Part shown: positions 1-6,637 of the stretch, piece after piece
Layout of the letters: every line of letters starts with the position of its first letter
Position numbering within the stretch: the stretch's first letter is position 1
From: Defluviitaleaceae bacterium
Lineage (GTDB): Bacteria; Bacillota; Clostridia; Lachnospirales; WRAX01
Length of the DNA: 40,715 nt
Assembly: GCA_009780485.1 (NCBI GenBank)
Contig: WQZZ01000006.1
Location: forward strand, 1 to 40,715
Reading direction: 5' to 3'
Position numbers and translations under genes: made by a program
The notes under the pieces: model-generated
Database searches by the model: none
What the model was told of the DNA's origin: nothing
Seen by the model: only the letters and a program-made list of their open reading frames with translations

Positions 1-10
1 TAACACCCCC

Positions 11-58
11 AGGGGGCAGAAAAATGTCCGCAGCCGACTATTTTAGGGGGCAGAAAAA
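11..58. repeat. Short direct repeat before yugP
   Basis: AGGGGGCAGAAAAA occurs at 11-24 and again at 45-58, just upstream of the peptidase gene. No promoter is obvious in the 83 bases before that gene, so its promoter may lie outside the window. The role of the repeat is unknown. Confidence 0.5.
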
Positions 59-83
59 ATAAAACTTTGAGGAGGATAAACCA

Positions 84-800
84 ATGTTTATGTTTTTTGA
101 CTGGACAATTTTTATTCTAATACCCAGCATGATACTTGCCATGTGGGCGCAAGGTCGTGTAAGCACAAACCTGAACAAATACGCAGAAGTTGCTACCAAA
201 CGTGGACTTAACGGGGCGACAGTCGCCACAAAAATCCTTGCAGACCACGGCTTGCGTGACGTTAAAGTGGAACGCCTGCCAGAACACAAAGCATGGGGCG
301 ACCATTACGACCCCAAATCCCGCACGGTTCGCCTATCGCCCCATGTGTACGACAGCCATTCCATTTCAGCGGTGGCGGTGGCAGTCCACGAAGTGGGTCA
401 CGCAATTCAGCATGACGAGGGGTATTCTGCCCTTGCTGTCCGCACTGGCATTTTCCCTGCGGTTAAAATTTCCAGCGGGGCGGCAATGCCACTTATCCTT
501 GCTGGCTTCATCCTTGGCATGATGGGCTTCATCGCCCCAGAATGGTCTACAATACTAATAAACATCGGCATTATCTTTTTCGCTGTGACTGTGGTTTTCC
601 ACCTTATCACCCTACCTGTAGAATTTAACGCAAGCAAGCGTGCCGTTGAACTTTTAGAGGGCGGGCGTTATATCGAAGGCGAGCAAGAGGTCGCCATGAC
701 AAAACGTGTCCTATCCGCCGCCGCAATGACCTATGTTGCCGCTGCGGCTGTGGCAATTTCTCAACTTATAAGATTTTTGCTAATTGCCAATAGAAGGTAG
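84..800 (+). CDS. YugP-family membrane zinc metallopeptidase
   Basis: Predicted neutral zinc metallopeptidase of the YugP family (Zn_peptidase_2), an integral membrane protease whose substrates are poorly known. The 238-residue length fits the family. Residues 5-22 form an N-terminal membrane segment. The zinc motif HEVGH lies at residues 102-106, followed by hydrophobic spans around 127-150 and 152-178 and another near the C terminus (about 210-233). The start is ATG with GAGGAGG seven to eight bases upstream. It stands alone on this strand: the next feature downstream is a palindromic repeat and a shared terminator. Family assignment rests on the HExxH motif in its hydrophobic context and on overall sequence resemblance recalled from the family; substrate and physiological role are not inferable. 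Confidence 0.9.
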   Translation: MFMFFDWTIFILIPSMILAMWAQGRVSTNLNKYAEVATKRGLNGATVATKILADHGLRDVKVERLPEHKAWGDHYDPKSRTVRLSPHVYDSHSISAVAVAVHEVGHAIQHDEGYSALAVRTGIFPAVKISSGAAMPLILAGFILGMMGFIAPEWSTILINIGIIFFAVTVVFHLITLPVEFNASKRAVELLEGGRYIEGEQEVAMTKRVLSAAAMTYVAAAAVAISQLIRFLLIANRR

Positions 801-832
801 AAGTCAAAATAAAAAACACCCTTCTGATGAAA

Positions 833-918
833 CCGTCATTGCGAGGAGCGAAGCGACGAAGCAATCTCTTTCCAGATGACGTGAGATTGCTTCGTCGCTT
901 CGCTCCTCGCAATGACGG
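833..918. repeat. Perfect palindrome ending CGTCATTGCGAGG (MITE/REP-like)
   Basis: Two perfectly complementary 36-base arms (833-868 and 883-918) surround a 14-base loop. The outer ends read CCGTCATTGCGAGG and its complement. The same outer end, CGTCATTGCGAG, recurs on the palindrome at 34491-34583. Such CGTCATTGCGAG repeats are, as I recall, scattered through many unrelated bacterial genomes. It lies in the 3' flank of the YugP gene and could fold in either transcript. Confidence 0.85.
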
Positions 919-920
919 AC

Positions 921-949
921 AAAATGCCCTTCTTATGAAAGGGCATTTT
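921..949. terminator. Bidirectional rho-independent terminator
   Basis: The stem AAATGCCCTT/AAGGGCATTT is followed by a T run on the plus strand, suiting termination after the YugP gene. On the minus strand it overlaps the last codons and stop of the 60-residue gene at 933-1115 and also ends in TTTT, so it probably serves both convergent units. Confidence 0.75.
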
Positions 950-1115
950 TGTTTATTTCTTCATGGATTGTTTTTAATTCTTTTTGTAAGCGTTCTAGGA
1001 TTTTGATGCTTTCGCAATCTTTTGGGTTGTCATGTACGTTTATGAATTTTTTTGTTGTGATGAAGAAGTTGCCCAAAAACTCAATAAAAGCTAGGGTACG
1101 GGTTTGGTTTTCCAT
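933..1115 (-). CDS. Small protein of unknown function (60 aa) behind structured leader
   Basis: A 60-residue protein beginning MENQTRT. I do not recognise a family. It has a hydrophobic aromatic stretch at about residues 9-22 and a charged amphipathic helix at about 37-56 (ILERLQKELKTIHEEI); there is no signal peptide. The case that it is real comes from its surroundings: a consensus promoter at 1294-1322, a conserved structured leader, a ribosome site AGAGGTGA eight bases before ATG, and a terminator at its end. A second gene with the same first eleven bases (ATGGAAAACCA) and the same leader begins at 40591. After the MENQ start the two proteins share only a loose pattern (LxTIxEE-like helix), so homology is uncertain. 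It may be a regulator, a structural small protein or a regulated peptide; no function is claimed. Confidence 0.7.
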   Translation of the reverse strand: MENQTRTLAFIEFLGNFFITTKKFINVHDNPKDCESIKILERLQKELKTIHEEINKNALS

Positions 1116-1287
1116 AAGTTTTTCACCTCTTGTCTAAATTTGGTGTTGCAAATTAGACCTAGATGAGGTATAATCATCCTAGGTCGTTTTTTGGCTTTGT
1201 TTTGCACATTGGGCGGGTTGTGACTTGGTGAGGTCTCCCGCCCTATGTGCGACAATTGGAACAAAGTAGCCACGGCAGTGAACCACT
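1116..1287 (-). promoter_or_regulatory. Conserved structured 5' leader, copy A (candidate RNA switch)
   Basis: Read on the minus strand from a predicted start near 1287. Stem P1 pairs GGCT..TTGTT (1260-1271) with AACAAAGCC (1193-1201). Inside it, stem P2 pairs GCACATAGGGCGGG (1237-1250) with CCCGCCCAATGTGC (1204-1217); its loop contains ACCTCACC. Then comes a conserved AAAAAACGACCTAGG and hairpin P3 (1156-1185, GACCTAG/CTAGGTC). The 3' arm of P3 can instead pair downstream: GTCTAA with TTAGAC and ACCTC with GAGGT (1125-1169), which would bury the ribosome site. The loop of that second hairpin begins TTTGCAACACCA, identical in copy B at 40430-40590. The pairings differ in sequence but are kept between copies. 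Structure was inferred by eye, not folded by software. Confidence 0.75.
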
Positions 1288-1293
1288 ACCATA

Positions 1294-1322
1294 ATTATAC
1301 AAGGTTACATTCCTCTTGTCAA
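1294..1322 (-). promoter_or_regulatory. Strong sigma-A promoter for leader A
   Basis: On the minus strand, TTGACA (1317-1322) and TATAAT (1294-1299) are separated by exactly 17 bases. Both hexamers match the housekeeping consensus perfectly, as they do in front of leader B (40395-40423). Transcription should begin near 1287. Confidence 0.88.
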
Positions 1323-1401
1323 GAGTTTTTTTCGTGAAATGGTGCGGATATTGTCCGCCCTATTTTTGTTTGCACCAATGCCCGCCCCAACCATGTTATA
1401 C

Positions 1402-1430
1402 TTGCAAATGGCTGGCGGTTGTGATACAAT
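1402..1430 (+). promoter_or_regulatory. Promoter for YczE-like gene
   Basis: TTGCAA (1402-1407), 17 bases, TACAAT (1425-1430). A start near 1437 leaves almost no untranslated leader, placing AAAGGAG at the very 5' end of the message. Confidence 0.7.
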
Positions 1431-1444
1431 AAACTTGAAAGGAG

Positions 1445-2134
1445 TTGGCAATTATAATCGACACAAAACTTTTGCCCCAGCGGATTTTCGCTTATGTTAT
1501 GGGCTTGCTAATATTGGCTTTTGGTGTGGCATTTTCTATAAATTCAGACCTTGGGGTGTCCCCTGTAAGCTCTGTGCCTTATGTGGTGCATCATGTCCTG
1601 CCCTTTGAAATCACCGTTGGTACAGCAACCAATGTTATTTTTGTAATTTTTATCCTTTTGCAAATTGTTGTTTTACGCAAGCAATTTAAGTGGTTTAATT
1701 TGACACAAATTGTCTTTTCCACCATCTTTGGCTTCTTTTTGGATTTTGCCAGATGGGTTATGGGTGGCGACATTGCCTATGGGGGTTTGCAATTTCCCAC
1801 ATATGCGGGTCAGTTGGGTATGCTTGCCATTTCCATTGTGCTAATCGCTATTGGTATTGTGTTTATTATGGCTGGCAGGCTTGCCCCTCTGCCCCCCGAA
1901 GGTTTTGCCGCATCCATCGAAACCCGCTGGCCAAAAATCAAATTTCATGTGGCGAAAATGGCAATGGACAGCGGTTTGGTTGTTATCTCCGTTACTCTGT
2001 CGCTGATTTTCCTTGGCGAACTTATTGGGGTGCGAGAAGGCACGGTGCTTTCCGCCATTCTTATTGGCAAAATTATCCCATACATAAAAAAGGGCTTACG
2101 CCCCATTTTGATTAAACTTGAACCGACCACTTAG
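1445..2134 (+). CDS. YczE/YitT-like integral membrane protein (COG2364 type)
   Basis: A 229-residue polytopic membrane protein with about five hydrophobic spans (roughly residues 14-32, 58-76, 86-103, 118-140 and 170-190). The segment LLILAFGVAFSINSDLGVSPVSSVPYV is cut here to its signature GVSPVSSVPY, typical of the YczE group of putative transporters or permeases; the substrate is unknown. The start is odd. TTG at 1445 directly abuts the ribosome site AAAGGAG (1438-1444), too close for normal initiation, whereas ATT at 1451 has a good six-base gap. The true start may be the rare ATT codon or a later one. The gene has its own promoter at 1402-1430 and ends overlapping the stop of the convergent membrane gene. 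Confidence 0.8.
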   Translation: MAIIIDTKLLPQRIFAYVMGLLILAFGVAFSINSDLGVSPVSSVPYVVHHVLPFEITVGTATNVIFVIFILLQIVVLRKQFKWFNLTQIVFSTIFGFFLDFARWVMGGDIAYGGLQFPTYAGQLGMLAISIVLIAIGIVFIMAGRLAPLPPEGFAASIETRWPKIKFHVAKMAMDSGLVVISVTLSLIFLGELIGVREGTVLSAILIGKIIPYIKKGLRPILIKLEPTT

Positions 2135-2613
2135 GTCTTACTCTCCTTGAAAATCTGCTTCAAAAAACCGTCAGCAGCGAAAAGCACCAAAATACCGTGT
2201 TGCACAGACAAAAGGTATTGTCTTATGTACAGTTCAAAACCAGAAGACACCAAGGTTCTTGTTAATACTGGGTTATAGTCGGGCTGGGCTGCCAAAACTG
2301 CCCCAAGCACGGTGATGAAAAGATAAAATAAATAGAGTGACGTTTTGAAGGAAACCCCGCTAAGATAGTATTTTATGGCTTTCAGCAAAATGTTGCTCTT
2401 TTTTTCTAGCCTTTTGGCGATTTTACCCAAAACAAATCCTTCGACTTTTTCCCAAGCAATAAAAGCCACGATTAAAACCAAATTCCAAGTTGCAGAAGCC
2501 AGAATATTTTCCTCGCCAAATGAAACAAAAAGACCTATGGTTAAAATGAAAAAGAAATAGGCATTTATCACCGAACCCAGTATAAAACGCAGTCGCTTTA
2601 GGAAGATTTTCAC
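2131..2613 (-). CDS. Hypothetical membrane protein (160 aa)
   Basis: No family recognised. Four hydrophobic spans are visible at roughly residues 12-31, 38-54, 92-111 and 132-150, separated by a basic, lysine-rich loop (about 62-78). It begins with GTG, with GGAGGTG eight bases before it, and is the last gene of the long minus-strand block. Its stop overlaps that of the convergent YczE-like gene by three to four bases. It could be a small membrane anchor or stress protein; nothing in the sequence settles this. Confidence 0.7.
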   Translation of the reverse strand: MKIFLKRLRFILGSVINAYFFFILTIGLFVSFGEENILASATWNLVLIVAFIAWEKVEGFVLGKIAKRLEKKSNILLKAIKYYLSGVSFKTSLYLFYLFITVLGAVLAAQPDYNPVLTRTLVSSGFELYIRQYLLSVQHGILVLFAADGFLKQIFKESKT

Positions 2614-2632
2614 GGCTTCACACCTCCGTTTG

Positions 2633-3337
2633 TTATGACAACCAGTAAACCCGATGGTCGCCCATGATAAAGCCTAGTTTGTGGGCGATATGCAAAGATG
2701 TGGAATTGTTTACATTTACTTGCCCAAAAGGCACAAGTCCACGGTTTAGCTGGTGGTTGGTGATGCTTGCATAAAGCCCCGCCCCAAAACCCTTGCCTTG
2801 GTGATTGTCGAAAACCTGCAACATCCCCATGCTACCCTCGGCATGGATGCCTATAAATCCTATCATTTCGCCGTTTTCATAGCCACCGAACAATTCGCCA
2901 TCGGCAATCCGCCCCGCTAGATATTCTTCGCCTAAGTCCATGTCATAATTGGCGTGGACAATGGCTAAATCCTCCATGCTAAGGGGCTGAAAGTCCATAT
3001 TGTTAGGGGTTTTCAACAATTCTTTGCCCAAGTATGCCCCTTGGTAATTTTCCAAAATGTCCGCCTGTCCCATCTTTGCCTTAAAATCTTCAAGCATAAA
3101 ATCTTGATGGCACACAAAAAGCCCATTGCTGGGGAGGTTACGAAGCAAAACCTCCCCAATCTCATGGGTTGTGACGGACATCATATAAGCCCCGCTTTTG
3201 GTTTCGTGAAGCAACACGCCACCGTCGCTGGCGTGTAAAACCTCGGCAGTACCCCGCTTGATGGGCGAAATCATGTCAATATGTCTTATTTGGTCTTGCC
3301 CGAGGTATTCTAGGGCAATGCTACACAAATTACCCAT
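2633..3337 (-). CDS. GNAT-family N-acetyltransferase
   Basis: A 234-residue acetyltransferase. The C-terminal half carries the GNAT fold: a strand GEMIGFIGIH, then GMLQVFDNHQGKGFGAGL, which matches motif A (the acetyl-CoA pyrophosphate loop Q/RxxGxG/A), and a final VNVNNSTSLHIAHKLGF strand-helix typical of the family. The N-terminal 110 residues form an additional domain. I chose ATG 3337 (MGNLCSIALEY) over an upstream start 33 bases earlier because AAAGGGG lies ten bases before it. The substrate is unknown. The codons for NLCSIAL fall in a 21-base sequence repeated exactly at the end of buk (4693-4713). It follows the lipoprotein gene in the same direction. Confidence 0.85.
   Translation of the reverse strand: MGNLCSIALEYLGQDQIRHIDMISPIKRGTAEVLHASDGGVLLHETKSGAYMMSVTTHEIGEVLLRNLPSNGLFVCHQDFMLEDFKAKMGQADILENYQGAYLGKELLKTPNNMDFQPLSMEDLAIVHANYDMDLGEEYLAGRIADGELFGGYENGEMIGFIGIHAEGSMGMLQVFDNHQGKGFGAGLYASITNHQLNRGLVPFGQVNVNNSTSLHIAHKLGFIMGDHRVYWLS
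3311..3331. repeat. 21-bp exact direct repeat, copy 1 (inside GNAT 5' end)
   Basis: Begins TAGGGCAATGCTACAC and continues to 3331. The identical 21 bases recur at 4693-4713. The two copies bracket the lipoprotein gene at 3374-4660. Confidence 0.85.
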
Positions 3338-3373
3338 TACCAAACATCCCCTTTCTACGTAGACAACCAATCC

Positions 3374-4660
3374 TTACAAAAGTGGCTCGGTCATTCTTCT
3401 GATGGGTTCGTCTGTGTTACTGTTTACTGAATACACAGCTCTATTTGGTTGGGAAAAATAAGCAGACCAACTTTCTAATTCATCGTGTTCGTTATACCTA
3501 ACAAAAACTACCAAACGCACCCCACCGCCCTGTAATCCGTCAAAATCTACATTATCACCCATCGATTCAAAGTTGTAGCTTTCGGTGGTATACAAATCAT
3601 AGCGATATACTGGTTCTCCCCCATAAACTTGTTTAACTCTCTGCGGAGCCACTCCGAATAATATTGGCTCTACAACCTCTCTTGGCATACCCACTAGGAG
3701 TAAATCAATTATTCTATCGACGGATATAGGAGGTAGTGGCACCATGGCTTCGGTATAATAAATATAAACATTTCCATCTGCAAAATACGCCTCATATCCC
3801 ATATACCTAAGTAACGAAATGGGAAGATATGATTGGATATACGCCCCACCAGGCATATCAAATATGCTAAAAGGGTCATCTTTGCCTATGGCATTTACAT
3901 CAAACTCTGCAAGATAACCTACAGAAGAAAACTCCGCAAGACGCTCACCGTCACGAAATATCGCCGTTTGACTGCCTGCACCAAAAACTTCCCACCCCAA
4001 AATTTCAACTATATCCCACAAGAAAAATATATGTGTCGGATAATTTTCACCCTCTGCCGTAAATAATGCAGAAGAAAATGATACATCATTAACAAAAACC
4101 ATACCATCGCTAAAGTTGGGCAAAGAAAAAATGTTTTCGGTTGTGTCTGCATCTACTGTGCTGTCATGTATAGGAATTATTGGGATAAGCAGAAAACTAT
4201 TCACGACATACTCTCTTGCCTGTTCTATCATTTCGAGATATTCCAGTGCATACGTATTTTCGGGGTTGCTAAAACTCCAAGGGGAGTCTTGTGGAAAGCT
4301 AACGGTATACAAATATTCCTCTCGCTGTGCCAAAACCAACCCCATCGGGCCATCATACCCCACAGGCACTTTAGTGATTGAAAATAGAAAACCTTCATCT
4401 TCTCCAAATTCTTCTCTGGTCGCCGTGTGATAAGCACGCCAGCCCCTTGCAATTTCATTTTCAAATGAATTGAAAAAATAACTACCTTGCCATGATTGGG
4501 GAAGCTCAAATGAAAATCCCCAATCATCAAACTGCCAGAGAAAAGTTGTATTGTACTCTTCCACATAATCTTGGGAATTTTCTGTATCCTGTGTGTCGCA
4601 AGCTGTAAAAGCAAACAACGTGATTGACGCTAAAAGCAAAGCGAATAAGTATTTTTTCAT
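3374..4660 (-). CDS. Lipoprotein with copper-amine-oxidase-like stalk domain
   Basis: A 428-residue predicted lipoprotein. It has a lysine start (MKKYLF), a hydrophobic core and a lipobox LFAFTAC with cysteine at about residue 21, so it should be anchored on the outer face of the membrane. Residues about 188-310 resemble the copper amine oxidase N-terminal-like (stalk) domain common on clostridial surface proteins: two units of the pattern xxFLWDIVEILGWEV and PISLLRYMGYEAYF followed by a short strand. The remaining regions are acidic, aromatic and unassigned. Start ATG with GGGAG seven bases upstream. It sits between buk and a GNAT gene and is flanked by exact 21-base repeats, suggesting arrival by insertion or duplication. 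Function unknown. Confidence 0.8.
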   Translation of the reverse strand: MKKYLFALLLASITLFAFTACDTQDTENSQDYVEEYNTTFLWQFDDWGFSFELPQSWQGSYFFNSFENEIARGWRAYHTATREEFGEDEGFLFSITKVPVGYDGPMGLVLAQREEYLYTVSFPQDSPWSFSNPENTYALEYLEMIEQAREYVVNSFLLIPIIPIHDSTVDADTTENIFSLPNFSDGMVFVNDVSFSSALFTAEGENYPTHIFFLWDIVEILGWEVFGAGSQTAIFRDGERLAEFSSVGYLAEFDVNAIGKDDPFSIFDMPGGAYIQSYLPISLLRYMGYEAYFADGNVYIYYTEAMVPLPPISVDRIIDLLLVGMPREVVEPILFGVAPQRVKQVYGGEPVYRYDLYTTESYNFESMGDNVDFDGLQGGGVRLVVFVRYNEHDELESWSAYFSQPNRAVYSVNSNTDEPIRRMTEPLL

Positions 4661-4692
4661 AAAATTCTCCCAGTGTTTTAATAAAGGTGTTA

Positions 4693-4713
4693 TAGGGCAA
4701 TGCTACACAAATT
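4693..4713. repeat. 21-bp exact direct repeat, copy 2 (at buk stop)
   Basis: Identical to 3311-3331. Here the repeat covers the last codons and TAG stop of buk, whereas in copy 1 it is read as NLCSIAL inside the GNAT gene. Confidence 0.85.
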
Positions 4714-5806
4714 CGCTGATACCAAAACCATCCTCGGTAATATCGACCAGCTTGCGTGCCTTTTCTTCGCCACGGATAATGCGTAGGCAACCGCCTGCAA
4801 GGGCTTCCAGTTCATATTCCCCTGGCATAATTTCCACAGGGGCGATAAAACTAACTCTATCGCTGATTTCTTTGGCAAAACCTTTTGCCTTCGCCAAACC
4901 GCCCGTTATAATAATCGCATCAACCTTGCCACTTACCACGGTGGCAAGCGAGCCTATGGATTTTGCAATATTGTACGCCATGGCGGACATAAGCAACGTG
5001 GACTTTTCGTCTCCTGCCGCTGCATCATCTTCCACCTTGCGGAAATCTGTGTGACCCAGATGTGCCATAAGTCCGCCAGCCCCACGCATTTTCTTCTTCA
5101 AATCCTTTTTGGGCAAGCCAGAATCATAAAACACATTTACAAAGTCCATCAAGGGCGCACCGCCTGCACGCTCTGGGGAAAATGGTCCGTTGTCATCCCC
5201 AACAGAATCTTGCAAAATGCCCTTTTCGTATACGGACAAGGAAATGCCCCCGCCCAAGTGGGCGATGATGATGTTCATATCCTCAAACTTTTTACCCAGC
5301 TTACCAGCATGGATAATAGACTGGGCGCGAGAGTTTAACACATGGGACAAGGACTTACGCTTAATCTCTGGATAACCTGTAATTGCGGCAACCTCTGGCA
5401 GTCTGCCCGCTGCGACGCTGTCGTAAATATACGCACCGCAACCCGCTTCCTTAGCAACCAAATCCGCCATAAGTGAGCCTAAATTAGAAGCGTGACTTCC
5501 GCCCTTTTCCGCAGAAATCCAACCTTTCATTACGTCATTAAAAACATAACCGCCCGTTTCTAAAACAGGCATCAAACCGCCACGCCCCACAACGCCATCA
5601 AGGTTGGATACCTTAACGTCATGTTCTTCTAACGCCTTTAACACATGACCCAAACGAAACTCCTTTTGGCTGGGCAGGTCTGGAAACTTTGCAAGCTCCT
5701 CCCTGTCGTGTTCTACATTTATCATAAACACAGGCTCGTATTCCCGAAACAGTCCAATCTTAGTGGACGTGGAACCTGGATTAATTGCCAAAATCAATTC
5801 TGCCAT
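4703..5806 (-). CDS. buk: Butyrate kinase
   Basis: Converts butyryl phosphate (or other short or branched acyl phosphates) plus ADP to the acid plus ATP, the energy-yielding last step of acid fermentation. It belongs to the ASKHA acetate/butyrate kinase family and is cytoplasmic. The 367 residues match the usual length. Visible motifs are ILAINPGSTSTKIGLF (phosphate 1 loop), VVGRGGLMPV, SHVLNSRAQ, NIIIAHLGGGISL (phosphate 2) and IIITGGLAKAK (adenosine motif). Start ATG with TTGGAGG ten bases before. The partner phosphate butyryltransferase is 6 kb upstream on the same strand, and iorB lies two genes upstream, so an acyl-CoA from oxo-acid oxidation could be channelled here. A terminator-like hairpin ends just before its ribosome site. 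Isobutyrate or phenylacetate as substrate cannot be excluded. Confidence 0.95.
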   Translation of the reverse strand: MAELILAINPGSTSTKIGLFREYEPVFMINVEHDREELAKFPDLPSQKEFRLGHVLKALEEHDVKVSNLDGVVGRGGLMPVLETGGYVFNDVMKGWISAEKGGSHASNLGSLMADLVAKEAGCGAYIYDSVAAGRLPEVAAITGYPEIKRKSLSHVLNSRAQSIIHAGKLGKKFEDMNIIIAHLGGGISLSVYEKGILQDSVGDDNGPFSPERAGGAPLMDFVNVFYDSGLPKKDLKKKMRGAGGLMAHLGHTDFRKVEDDAAAGDEKSTLLMSAMAYNIAKSIGSLATVVSGKVDAIIITGGLAKAKGFAKEISDRVSFIAPVEIMPGEYELEALAGGCLRIIRGEEKARKLVDITEDGFGISEFV

Positions 5807-5821
5807 AATTTTTTAACCTCC

Positions 5822-5866
5822 AAAAAATAAATTGACCGCCACCGCATTTGCATGGGCGGCGGTCAA
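5822..5866 (-). terminator. Terminator-like hairpin upstream of buk
   Basis: On the minus strand TTGACCGCC (5858-5866) pairs with GGCGGTCAA (5832-5840) and is followed by TTTATTTTTT. The T run touches the ribosome site of buk, with no promoter in between, so either read-through is regulated or the hairpin protects a processed 3' end. Confidence 0.7.
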
Positions 5867-5870
5867 ATCT

Positions 5871-6014
5871 CTAAAACGGGTGCTTGTTGTATCTGCTGTG
5901 CTTATCCTTGGGGTTTTCTAAATTGTAACCACCAAAAATCAAAAACACCAACACACCGCTAACCACAGCACCGATAGCCACTAACACTTTCATAAATAGG
6001 GATTTTTTCTTCAT
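5871..6014 (-). CDS. Small single-span membrane peptide (47 aa)
   Basis: A 47-residue open frame starting MKKKSLFMKVLVAIG, with one clear membrane helix (about residues 8-28) and a hydrophilic tail ending NKHPF. It is preceded by AAAGGAGG eight bases before ATG, a near-perfect ribosome site, which is the main support that it is translated. It lies immediately after iorB, whose stop is only 14 bases upstream, and is followed by a terminator-like hairpin. No family recognised. It might be a small regulator of a membrane complex or a simple leader peptide whose translation influences the hairpin before buk. Confidence 0.7.
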   Translation of the reverse strand: MKKKSLFMKVLVAIGAVVSGVLVFLIFGGYNLENPKDKHSRYNKHPF

Positions 6015-6028
6015 AATGGAAACCTCCT

Positions 6029-6598
6029 TTATACTAATTCAAAACCTCTATCAAAAGCTTTTTGGTTCATATCCACAAATTCTGGTTTAACAAGACTTGC
6101 GATGATGGACTTCCAGTCAATGTCACCAAGCCCCATAAGTTTTGCAATTGCCCCCACAAGCAAAACGTTTTGCCCACGTGGGTTTCCGATTGCAGCAGCT
6201 TCCTTGGTTGCGTCCATCACCTTAGTGTCCACGCCTTTTTCAAGCCTGTCCAGCACGTCGGCAGGGTATTCCGCCATGCCTGCCAGCACCCCTGTGGGGG
6301 AAATTACTTGGCTGTTGACAAGGGCAACCCCGTCAGGCTTTAGATAACCTATCCAACGCAAAGCCTCCAACTGCTCAAAAGATATAAGCACGTCAGCCCC
6401 GCCTTTTTCGATAACTGGCGAATATACCTTGTCACCATAACGCACATGGGTGCTAACAGAACCGCCACGCTGGCTCATACCATGTATTTCGCTCATCTTA
6501 ACATCATATCCAGCCTTCAAAAGACCATTTGAAAGGATTTTACCAGCCAAAATCGTCCCTTGACCGCCAACCCCCACTAATAATATAGACTTTGCCAT
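6029..6598 (-). CDS. iorB: Indolepyruvate:ferredoxin oxidoreductase, beta subunit
   Basis: Beta (gamma-type) subunit of the ferredoxin-dependent oxidoreductase that converts indolepyruvate and other aryl or branched 2-oxo acids to acyl-CoA, CO2 and reduced ferredoxin. The 189 residues match IorB. The start region SILLVGVGGQGTILAGKIL is the typical glycine-rich opening, and SEIHGMSQRGGSVSTHVRYG is the family core (shown here as two adjacent motifs: GMSQRGG and STHVRYG). ATG 6598 is chosen over an upstream start because AAGGAGG lies six bases ahead of it. The alpha subunit iorA is not adjacent, as it usually is, but 2.2 kb upstream on the same strand, with three other genes between. The catalytic thiamine diphosphate and Fe-S sites are in IorA. 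Confidence 0.95.
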   Translation of the reverse strand: MAKSILLVGVGGQGTILAGKILSNGLLKAGYDVKMSEIHGMSQRGGSVSTHVRYGDKVYSPVIEKGGADVLISFEQLEALRWIGYLKPDGVALVNSQVISPTGVLAGMAEYPADVLDRLEKGVDTKVMDATKEAAAIGNPRGQNVLLVGAIAKLMGLGDIDWKSIIASLVKPEFVDMNQKAFDRGFELV

Positions 6599-6637
6599 AA
6601 TTACCTCCTTGTGTTTTTTACAATAATACAAAATTCG

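Noticed and set aside
833-918. Simple transcription terminator
   Set aside because: The 36-base perfect arms are far too long, there is no T run after them, and a true terminator follows at 921-949.
1116-1287. Known riboswitch (c-di-GMP, T-box, SAM, guanidine types)
   Set aside because: None of the conserved cores I can recall for these classes is present; the AGGGTGG of a T-box is missing. A database search was not possible.
3833-4430. Plus-strand frames opposite the lipoprotein gene
   Set aside because: The minus-strand frame has a signal peptide, lipobox and ribosome site; the plus frames have none.
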